Origin: Nocardia wallacei
Lineage (GTDB): Bacteria; Actinomycetota; Actinomycetes; Mycobacteriales; Mycobacteriaceae
Length of the DNA stretch: 47,552 nt
NCBI RefSeq assembly: GCF_029868745.1
Contig: NZ_JARWOP010000282.1
Location: 1 to 47,552, forward strand
Direction: 5' to 3'
Every line of letters begins with the position of its first letter. The first letter of the stretch is position 1. Below the pieces are notes generated by a model. The model did no database searches, was not told where the DNA came from, and saw only the letters and a program-made list of their open reading frames with translations. Made by a program: the position numbers and the translations under genes. Below, in pieces: positions 36,893 to 47,552 of the stretch.

Positions 36893-36905
36893 ACGTCCAG
36901 CGTAT
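36891..36905. promoter_or_regulatory. Putative LysR box
   Basis: ATACG (36891-36895) and CGTAT (36901-36905) are perfect arms around TCCAG, a 15-bp dyad holding the T-N11-A core of LysR sites. It overlaps the start codon of the LysR gene and lies 56 bp before the favoured start of the divergent MFS gene. Confidence 0.5.
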
Positions 36906-36961
36906 ACATGGTGCGCAGAAAGCATTTCACCGGATCGCCGGGGCACCCTACCGTCGATACG

Positions 36962-38207
36962 GTGACCATCGCAGCACCTCCACGGCAGCGCCTGACACCC
37001 GCACTGCGCGCCGCCGCCGGGCTGGCGGCGGCCATGGGTATCGGCCGTTTCGCCTACACCCCGCTGATGCCGGTGATGATCGACGCCGGACGGATCGGCC
37101 CGCATACGGGCGCGCTGATCGCCGCCGCGAATTACGCGGGCTATCTGGTCGGTGCGGTACTGCTGTCGATCCGGCCGGAGTGGAACGGCCGCAACACCTT
37201 TCGAGCGGCCGCGCTGGTGCTGGTGGTCAGCGAGGCGGCCATGGCGTGGCCCGCGCCGAGCGCGGCGCCGATGGTGCTGCGCTTCCTCGCGGGGCTGGCC
37301 AGTGCGGTGGTGTTCATCGGCTGCGCCGGAGTCGCGGCACGCCACGAGAACCGCAGGCGCGCAGCCGGAATCGCGTTCTCCGGGGTCGGCTGCGGCATCG
37401 CCCTGACCGGAGTGCTGGCGCTCGCGGCGCGGCCGCTGGTGTCGTGGCAGGCGATGTGGCTGGGCGCGGCGGCGTTGACGGCCTTGCTGCTGCTCCCGGC
37501 ATTGCGGCTGGATATCGTGCCGGGCGCGCGGGCCACGGCGACGGGCGTGCGGTCGGCGCGGGCCTGGCGGGCACTGCTGGTCTCGTATTTCCTGGAAGGT
37601 CTGGGCTACATCGTCATCGGGACGTTCCTGGTCGCCGCGGTGAGTACGCCCGGCCGCCAGGCGCTCGGGACGGCCGTGTGGGTGGTGGTCGGCGTGGCCG
37701 CCGCGCCGGCGACAGTGCTGTGGAATGCCGTGGCCCGGCGCTGGACGCCCGTGACCGCGCTGGGCGCCGCGCTGCTGCTACAGGTGTTGTCGGCGCTACT
37801 TCCGGCCGTGTCGACCGGTGTGGTGGCCGCTGTCGCGGCGGCGGCGCTGTTCGGGGCGACGTTCATGGGAGTCACCATGCTGGCCCTCGAGATCGGCGGC
37901 GATCTCGCGGGACCCACCGCCGCGGCCGTGCTGACCGCCGGTTACGGCTGCGGGCAGATGCTCGGGGCCGGGGGGGGGGCGCCCGGGGGGAGGGGGGGGT
38001 TAAGGGCGGGGGGGGGGGTATACCCCCCCGGGCACCCGGCCCCCCCCCGCGGGGCCCGGCCGCCCGCCGGTTCCGGGGGGGGGGACTTGGCGGGGCCGGG
38101 GGGGGGCCCCCGGGGGGCGGCGGCCTCTTCCCGGGGGGGGTTCCCCACCCCCCCCCCCGGTCCTCGCGGCCGCCGCCGTGGCGGTACTGCCGGTCAGGCG
38201 AACTTGA
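36962..38207 (+). CDS. YbfB/YjiJ-type MFS transporter, interrupted by bad sequence
   Basis: A membrane carrier of about 12 helices. MGIGRFAYTPLMPVM at the start is the hallmark of the YbfB/YjiJ family. Sequence is clean to about 37969 (GYGCGQMLGA, helix 11), then runs into a homopolymer artefact to 38160; clean coding resumes in another frame as VLAAAAVAVLPVR and stops at TGA 38207, overlapping secG. The break is best explained by lost or wrong bases, not by mutation. The start may be GTG 36962 or ATG 36908; the former leaves room for the LysR box. The substrate is unknown. Confidence 0.75.
37970..38160. other. Low-complexity G/C artefact inside the MFS gene
   Basis: Runs of up to nine or more G or C dominate here, unlike the rest of the gene, and the reading frame differs on the two sides. 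It has the same look as the artefact at 1-265. Its real length and content are unknown. Confidence 0.8.
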
Positions 38208-38421
38208 TCTCGAAGCCGATGCCCACGATGGAGATGATCCAGACGATCCCGATGAAGATGGTGATGCGGTCGAGGTTCTTCTCCACGACGGTCGAACCGG
38301 ACAGGCTCGACTGCACGCCACCACCGAACAGGCTGGACAGGCCTCCGCCCTTCGCGCGATGCAGCAGCACCAGCAGCACCAGCAGGACGCTGGTGATGAT
38401 CAGGAGGATATCCAGGAACAT
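38194..38421 (-). CDS. secG: Preprotein translocase subunit SecG
   Basis: A 75-residue inner-membrane subunit of SecYEG. Two hydrophobic helices flank the conserved loop HRAKGGGLSSLFGGG...SLSGSTVVEKNLDR. ATG 38421 gives the family's usual length; ATG 38427 would add two residues. It normally lies directly after tpiA in relatives; here 5.3 kb of other genes separate them. Its stop overlaps the end of the MFS gene. Confidence 0.95.
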   Translation of the reverse strand: MFLDILLIITSVLLVLLVLLHRAKGGGLSSLFGGGVQSSLSGSTVVEKNLDRITIFIGIVWIISIVGIGFEIKFA

Positions 38422-38505
38422 GCGCATGCCGGACAGTTTATGTCCTCGCCACGACGGCTCCCGCACAGGCCGTCGATGATCAGGTCCGGAGGTAGGATCG
38501 CGGCC

Positions 38506-39284
38506 ATGTCGGCGATGCTGCGTCTCGTTCCGCTGTTGGCCGCGCTCGGGCTGGCCGCCGCCTGCTCGTCCGGCGGGGACGGTGGGGACGCCGGGCCGGG
38601 GCCGACGCCGATGGGACGAAGTTTCGTATCGACCAAGGTCGAGGGGACGCCGATTCCCGGCGGCGGGCCGTTGCGGCTCACCTTCGCCGACAATCGGGTG
38701 TCGGCCACCTCGGGGTGCAATACCGGCAGCGGGCCGGTGACCTTCGACGGTGACGTGATGCGCGTGTCGGGTATGGCAACCACGCTCATGGCCTGCCCGG
38801 ACGACCGGTCCGGCGCCGACGGCTGGCAGACCGCACTCCTCCAGTCCGGACCGCGATGGCAGCTCACCGGTGACACCCTGACACTGACCGGTGCCGACCT
38901 CACCGTCACTCTGCTGGACAAGAAGATCGCCGAGCCCGACCGCTCGCTCTCCGGCACCACCTGGACCGTCACCGCGCTGCTGCGGCCCGAGGGCCAGGTC
39001 CGCTCGCAGGCCCTCGACAATGCTCGGCCGACGCTCACCATCGGCCCGGACGGACAGGTCACCGGCAGCGCCGGGTGCAACCGGATGACGGGCAGCGCCG
39101 ACATCGCCGGGAGCGATGTCACCTTCCGCATCGCCACCACGCGGATGGCGTGCCCGCCCGAGGTGATGGAGGTCGAACGGCAGGTGCTCGAGGCCCTGGA
39201 CGGCAAGACCACCGCGACCGTCGACGCCGCGACCCTTACGCTACGCAACCGCGCCAACAACACCGGACTGGTGCTGCGCGCCGA

Positions 39285-39288
<4 letters not shown>
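38506..39288 (+). CDS. Lipoprotein with two META domains
   Basis: A 260-residue protein. The signal peptide ends in the lipobox LAAAC, so Cys20 should be lipidated. Two META (HslJ-like) domains follow: first around FADNRVSATSGCNTGSG ... TTLMACPDD, second around LTIGPDGQVTGSAGCNRMTG ... TTRMACPPE. Each keeps the GCN and MACP cysteines, which may pair. HslJ-type proteins are linked to heat shock and novobiocin resistance in E. coli; the role here is unknown. GGAGGT precedes the ATG. The stop overlaps the next start (ATGA). Confidence 0.9.
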
Positions 39289-41591
<2,303 letters not shown>

Positions 41592-41596
41592 CACCC

Positions 41597-42775
41597 TCAG
41601 CGGGCGACGACCGTGGTCGGCAGGGCGGCGAATCCGCGATTGTTGGAGGAGTGGATGCGGCGCACGCCCTCGGTGTCGATGTCGTAGTCGGCGATCCGGT
41701 CGACGATCTCCTGCAATGCGATGCGCAACTCCAGCAGGCCCAAATTGGAGCCGAGGCAGTGGTGACGGCCGCTGCCGAACACCAGCGAGGGGCCGGTGTC
41801 GCGGTCCAGGTCGAAGCCGTCCGGGTCGGCGAACACCTCCGGGTCCCGGTTGGCCGAGCCGGTGAGCAGCAGCATGCGCGCACCGGCGGGGATGCGCACG
41901 CCGTGCAGTTCCACCTCCTCGGTGGTGGTGCGCAGGTTCGACTGGGTGGGCGGGTCGTATCGCATGCCCTCGGCGATCCAGTCATCGATGCGGCCGTCGA
42001 ACGCGGCTCGCCGCTGCGCGGGATGCTGCCAACCGGCGTGCCACAGGTTGCCGAGGGTCAGCATCGTGGTCTCGATACCGGCGCCCACCAGCAGAATCAG
42101 CACGCCGACGATCTCCTGCGGGCTGAGCCGGTCGTCGCCGTCGGCCGCGTCCAGCAGCCCCGACAGCAGGTCGTCGCCGCGGCTGCGGCTGCGCTCGACG
42201 GTCAGTTCGGTGTAGTAGCCGACCAGCGCGCCGATCGCCTGCATCGCCTCCGGGCGCAGGTCGGTGGACTCCTCCTCGGTGTACATGATCTCCATGCCGA
42301 GCTTGCGGAGCATCTCCCGATCCGCCTCGGGAACGCCGACCAGCTCCGAGATCACCTCGGTCGGGAACGGTCCGGCGAACTCGGCCATCAGATCGAAGTT
42401 CCCCCGGGCCACCAGCGGGTCGAGCAGTCCGCGCGCGATCTCGCGCAGGCGGGGCTCCAGCGACTGCACCCGGCGCTGCGTGAACGCCCGGGTGACCAGG
42501 CCGCGCATCCGGGTGTGCTTGGGCGGGTCCATCGCGACGAAGGAGAAGAACTGCTCCGCCTGCGGTCCCCAGAACGCCGGCTCCATCCGCAACCCGTTCG
42601 CGCTGGAGAAGCGCTGCGAATCGCGCAGCGCCGCAAGCACATCCGCGTGCCGCGACAGCGCCCAGAAGTCGTCGGTCTCGTTGCGGAAGACCGGCGCCTC
42701 GGCGCGCAGCCGCGCGTAGTACGGGTACGGGTCGGCGTGGACGGCGAAATCATACGGGCTGTACTGCACTGACAT
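41597..42775 (-). CDS. Cytochrome P450
   Basis: A 392-residue bacterial P450. Motifs: VAMDPPKHTRMRGLV (C-helix), I-helix LVGAGIETTMLTLG, K-helix EGMR, and heme loop FGSGRHHCLGSNL with Cys340 as ligand. The DPPKHTRMR start and NRDPEVFADPDGFDLDR meander are typical of class I CYPs of Mycobacteriales. ATG 42775. No ferredoxin is adjacent. It diverges from the PF04672 methyltransferase gene and converges on the E1 gene. Substrate unknown. Confidence 0.93.
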   Translation of the reverse strand: MSVQYSPYDFAVHADPYPYYARLRAEAPVFRNETDDFWALSRHADVLAALRDSQRFSSANGLRMEPAFWGPQAEQFFSFVAMDPPKHTRMRGLVTRAFTQRRVQSLEPRLREIARGLLDPLVARGNFDLMAEFAGPFPTEVISELVGVPEADREMLRKLGMEIMYTEEESTDLRPEAMQAIGALVGYYTELTVERSRSRGDDLLSGLLDAADGDDRLSPQEIVGVLILLVGAGIETTMLTLGNLWHAGWQHPAQRRAAFDGRIDDWIAEGMRYDPPTQSNLRTTTEEVELHGVRIPAGARMLLLTGSANRDPEVFADPDGFDLDRDTGPSLVFGSGRHHCLGSNLGLLELRIALQEIVDRIADYDIDTEGVRRIHSSNNRGFAALPTTVVAR

Positions 42776-42865
42776 GGCAAGCCTCCGCACGGCGCGCCCG
42801 GGGCGCTACCGGATCCGACACTGCGAACTGACATGATCACAGTAGTCGAGAGGAAGGAGGGCGGC

Positions 42866-43678
42866 GTGGACTCCGAGCAGGCGCCTCCCGGCATCGATGT
42901 CACCAAGCCGCACCCGGCCCGCCGGTACGACTACTGGCTGGGCGGCAAGGACAATTTCGAGGCCGACCGCGAGTCGGCGGAAGCGGTCGCCGAGGCCTTT
43001 CCCAGTGTGCAGTTCTCCGCCCTCGAGAATCGTGCCTTCCTGCGGCGGGTGGTCACCTATCTGACCGCCGAAGCCGGGATCCGGCAGTTCCTCGATCTGG
43101 GCGCCGGGCTGCCGACCGCGGGCAATGTGCACGAGATCGCGCAGGACATCGCGCCCGAATCGCGCATCGTCTACGTCGACAACGATCCGATCGTGCTGAT
43201 CCACGCCCGCACCCTGCTGAACAGCCGCCCCGAGGGCCGCACCGCGTACCTCGAGGCCGATGTCCGCGAGCCCGAGCGCATCCTCGCCCATCCCGAGCTG
43301 CTCGACACGCTGGACCTCACCCGCCCCGTGGCGCTGATGCTGGTTGCCGTGATGCATTTCCTCACCGACGACGACCGGCCCTACGAGGTGGTCGAGCGAT
43401 TACGCGGCGCGTTACCCTCGGGCAGCTATCTGGTGATGACCCATGCCACCAGCGACCATCTCACCGTCGAGGACTTGGCCCAGAGCGACGAGGCCAACCG
43501 CCGCAGCGGCATCCCGTTCCGGCTGCGCTCCACCGCCGAGTTCAGCCGCTTCTTCACCGGCCTCGAGGTGGTGCCGCCGGGCATCGGCTCGGTGATGTCG
43601 TGGCGACCGGAGGGCTGGCGCGCCCACCCCCGCCCGGAAGCCGTCTCCATGCTCGGCGCGGTAGCCCGCATTCCCTGA
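42866..43678 (+). CDS. SAM-dependent methyltransferase, PF04672 (DUF574) family
   Basis: A 270-residue protein of the actinobacterial family recognised by the start KPHPARRYDYWLGGKDNFEADRE, the SAM loop QFLDLGAGLPTAGNVHE, the strand end VYVDNDPIV, and LMLVAVMHFLTD. Members are numerous in Streptomyces and Nocardia and almost all lack a known substrate. GTG 42866 is preferred because AAGGAGG lies close upstream; ATG 42833 is possible. Confidence 0.9.
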   Translation: MDSEQAPPGIDVTKPHPARRYDYWLGGKDNFEADRESAEAVAEAFPSVQFSALENRAFLRRVVTYLTAEAGIRQFLDLGAGLPTAGNVHEIAQDIAPESRIVYVDNDPIVLIHARTLLNSRPEGRTAYLEADVREPERILAHPELLDTLDLTRPVALMLVAVMHFLTDDDRPYEVVERLRGALPSGSYLVMTHATSDHLTVEDLAQSDEANRRSGIPFRLRSTAEFSRFFTGLEVVPPGIGSVMSWRPEGWRAHPRPEAVSMLGAVARIP

Positions 43679-43690
43679 CGGCGACACGAA

Positions 43691-43724
43691 TCGGCCCGGC
43701 GCCGCCGAAGCGATGCCGGGCCGA
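43691..43724. terminator. Bidirectional intrinsic-type hairpin
   Basis: TCGGCCCGGC (43691-43700) and GCCGGGCCGA (43715-43724) make a perfect 10-bp GC stem with a 14-nt loop. It lies between the convergent stops of the methyltransferase (43678) and tpiA (43746). There is no U-tract, as is common in actinobacteria. Confidence 0.7.
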
Positions 43725-43745
43725 ATGCCGTTGTGCAGCAGATAC

Positions 43746-44530
<785 letters not shown>

Positions 44531-44531
<1 letters not shown>

Positions 44532-45760
44532 TATTCGGACTCCCGAGCTGTCTGTTCCAGAACGCTGATGCCCGGAAGTTCCTTGCCCTCCAGGTATTCC
44601 AGCGACGCGCCGCCGCCGGTGGAGATGTGCGAGAAACCATCCTCCGGCAGACCCAGCGAACGGACGGCCGCGGCCGAGTCACCGCCACCGACCACGGTGA
44701 ACGCGCCCTTGCCGGTGGCCGTGACGATCGCCTCGGCGACGCCGCGGGTACCGGCGGCGAAGTTCTCGAACTCGAACACGCCCATCGGGCCGTTCCAGAA
44801 CACCGTCTTCGCCTCGGTCAGCAGCGCGGCGAAGCGCTTGGCCGATTCCGCGCCCACGTCCAAGCCCATCCAGCCGTCGGGAATCTCGTGGGCGGGCACC
44901 GTCTTCGACTCCGCGTCGGCGGCGAACTTGTCGGCCACCACGATGTCGACGGGCAGGTGGATGACGTCGGCGAAGCGGTCCAGCAGGCCCTTGCAGGTGT
45001 CCACCATCTCCGGCTGCAGCAGCGAAGTACCCACCGAAAGACCCTGTGCGGCAAGGAAGGTGAAGCACATGCCGCCGCCGATGACCAGGGTGTCGACCTT
45101 CGGCGCCAGCGCCTCGATGACATCGAGCTTGTCGGAGACCTTCGACCCGCCCAGCACGACCGCGTACGGCCGCTCCGGCTCGGTCGTCAGCTTCTGCAGC
45201 ACCTCGACCTCGGCGGCAACCAGAGTGCCCGCGTAGTGCGGCAGCAGCTTCGCCACGTCGTAGACCGACGCCTGCTCGCGGTGCACCACACCGAAGCCGT
45301 CGGACACGAACGCGCCGTCGTCGCCGACCAGCTCGACCAGTGCCCGGGCCAGCTTGCCGCGTTCGGCGTCGTCCTTGCTGGTCTCGCGCGGATCGAAGCG
45401 GATGTTCTCCAGCAGCAGCACGTCACCGTCGGTGAGGCCCTCCGAGCGCGCGAGCGCGTCCTGGCCCACCACGTCACCGGCGAGCTGGACATTGCGGCCC
45501 AGCTCGTCGGCCAGCTTCGCCGCCACGGGGGCCAGCGACAGCTTCGGATCCGGCTCGCCCTTCGGACGGCCCAGGTGCGCGGTGATGACGACCTTCGCTC
45601 CGGCCTCGGCCAGCGCCTTGATGGTCGGCACCGAGGCGATGATGCGGCCGGGATCGGTGATGGTGCCGCCGTCGAGGGGAACGTTCAGGTCGGAGCGCAC
45701 CAGCACGCCCCGACCCTCGACACCCTCGTTCAGCAGATCCTGAAGTGTCTTGACTGCCAT
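44531..45760 (-). CDS. pgk: Phosphoglycerate kinase
   Basis: A 409-residue enzyme making ATP from 1,3-bisphosphoglycerate. The N-domain substrate site VRSDLNVPLDGG, the basic TAHLGRPKG and the C-domain nucleotide part (FWNGPMGVFE; VVGGGDSAAAV) are intact. It starts 4 bp after the gap stop and its stop overlaps tpiA, so the three are co-translated. Confidence 0.97.
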
Positions 45761-45764
45761 AGCT

Positions 45765-46784
<1,020 letters not shown>

Positions 46785-46834
46785 GTTATCGCTCCTCAGC
46801 TTTCAAGCGGATTCGTTCCGTTGCAGATCCACCC

Positions 46835-46850
46835 TAATGCCCGCGCATTA
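46835..46850. promoter_or_regulatory. Dyad upstream of gap
   Basis: TAATGC (46835-46840) and GCATTA (46845-46850) are perfect arms around CCGC. It lies 51-66 bp before the gap start on the minus strand, beside CATAAT, which could be a -10 element. A regulator site or part of the promoter is possible. Confidence 0.4.
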
Positions 46851-46921
46851 TGCCGCCGCCACGCCCCTCGTGGTCACTGCGCCACATCGGATCTCGGGTC
46901 ATGGTCGCGGCCGGGCGGGCG

Positions 46922-47254
46922 TCAGCCCGCGGGCACTTCCTCGGTGTCGTAGAAGCAGAAGTGGTCCTTGATCTCGGCCACGTCGTCCTTGGGCTGCGGG
47001 TAGGCCCACACCAGATCCTGCGCGTCGGGAACCGACCAGTACGAGGCCGTGCCCTTGAACGGGCAGAACGAGGTGGTGTCCGAGGGTGTCAGCAGGTCCG
47101 TGCGCACGTCCTCCGGCGGGAGGTAGTAGCGCACGGGACAACCGGTCTCGCGCAGCACCAGCGGGCGGCTGCTCTCGGCGAGAATCGTGTCGCCGTGCCG
47201 TACTCGCACGTGCTGGGCGCCCTGCTCGACGGTGATGCGATGTCCAACGGTCAC
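46922..47254 (-). CDS. DUF427 domain protein
   Basis: A 110-residue protein of the DUF427/NTP_transf_9-like beta fold. HVRVRHGDTILAESSRPLVL opens the domain, RYYLPPEDVR is a strand, and FCPFKGTASYWS is the family signature. Function is unknown although the family is widespread in actinobacteria. GTG 47254 is chosen with GAAGGA 7 nt upstream; longer open sequence upstream runs across a hairpin and is non-coding. Confidence 0.88.
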   Translation of the reverse strand: MTVGHRITVEQGAQHVRVRHGDTILAESSRPLVLRETGCPVRYYLPPEDVRTDLLTPSDTTSFCPFKGTASYWSVPDAQDLVWAYPQPKDDVAEIKDHFCFYDTEEVPAG

Positions 47255-47351
47255 GATGGTGTCCTTCGGTCGGGAGCGGAAACGTGCGGTGGGGGCACGC
47301 GTCGAGTACAGCGCCGCCCACGGGCCGGTTTCTTCCCGTTCCGCCGGAATC

Positions 47352-47376
47352 GGGGGCGGGGGATAAAACCGCCCCC
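47352..47376 (-). terminator. GC hairpin between the last two genes
   Basis: GGGGGCGG (47352-47359) and CCGCCCCC (47369-47376) form a perfect 8-bp stem with a 9-nt loop. On the minus strand it follows the probable end of the edge gene, so a terminator is likely. The homopolymers here could also hide base-calling errors. Confidence 0.45.
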
Positions 47377-47390
47377 CCGCGGCCCCCCGG

Positions 47391-47552
47391 CTAGAAGCCA
47401 TTGGGCGGGGAGCCCGGCGCGCGGATTGTTGGCGTAGGCGGTGAGATCGTCACCCACCGCGTCCGGCGGCATGTAGATATCCGTCAGCGGCCGGTCTTCG
47501 GTGGTCGCGATGTCGAGGAAGATCGCGTCCATCCGGCCCTTGTCGGCCGACC
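47391..47552 (-). CDS. 3' part of an unrecognised gene running off the window
   Basis: The reading enters from the right edge as ...GRMDAIFLDIATTEDRP, then LTDIYMPPDAVGDDLTAYAN, then NPRAG. It has coding-like composition and codon use. In this frame it would run on into Arg/Gly-rich sequence across a hairpin. In the neighbouring frame a TAG at 47391-47393 would end it as SPPNGF, which suggests a one-base error near 47405-47412. I do not recognise the protein. Confidence 0.35.

Overview
This window comes from a very GC-rich actinobacterium of the Mycobacteriales, most like Nocardia. The signs are high G+C with many GTG starts, a SARP regulator, a KstR-type operator, the actinobacterial protein OpcA, and the gene order ctaB / tkt-tal-zwf-opcA-pgl near secG and gap-pgk-tpiA, which is familiar from Mycobacterium and its relatives. 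The species is inferred, not proven. Two stretches (1-265 and about 37970-38160) are homopolymer G/C runs that look like failed base calls; each damages a gene.

Layout. 266-5555: a SARP-type regulator (3' end lost in the bad sequence) diverges from a DUF4097-like protein, a 3Fe-4S-type ferredoxin and a P450, with a three-copy 11-bp-spaced direct repeat between them that looks like a SARP operator. 5587-8077: MHS-family transporter, mismatch uracil-DNA glycosylase and a small P-loop kinase. 8145-12686: heme A synthase CtaA, a zinc-ribbon protein, a methyltransferase, a PheC-like secreted dehydratase, a small unknown protein and quinone oxidoreductase. 12693-15367: a six-unit tandem repeat, an APH-fold kinase coupled to an XRE/helical-repeat regulator, and a divergent small protein. 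15401-17571: TetR and a divergent FAD monooxygenase. 17862-19676: a membrane-anchored Pro/Ala-rich protein with a NERD-like N-terminus.

19896-23081 is an apparently lower-GC accessory block: two small proteins, a second regulator, a protein with a duplicated PWE motif, and a NUDIX protein with a damaged 5' end. One small protein here resembles the one at 15090-15367, and in both places it lies head-to-head with an HTH regulator. This repeated, unnamed module is the best candidate for something undescribed.

23163-31154 is the metabolic core: CtaB (heme O synthase), then transketolase, transaldolase, glucose-6-phosphate dehydrogenase, OpcA and 6-phosphogluconolactonase in one tight operon supplying NADPH and pentose phosphates. 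31207-38207 is accessory: a tautomerase remnant with a nitroreductase, an epoxide-hydrolase-like enzyme and an SDR diverging from a KstR-like box, PadR with a siderophore-interacting protein, another hydrolase, and LysR diverging from a YbfB-type MFS gene. 38194-43678: SecG, a META-domain lipoprotein, an orphan fused 2-oxo-acid dehydrogenase E1, a second P450 and a PF04672 methyltransferase. 43746-46784: glycolytic operon gap-pgk-tpiA on the minus strand. The right edge holds a DUF427 gene and the 3' part of an unrecognised gene.
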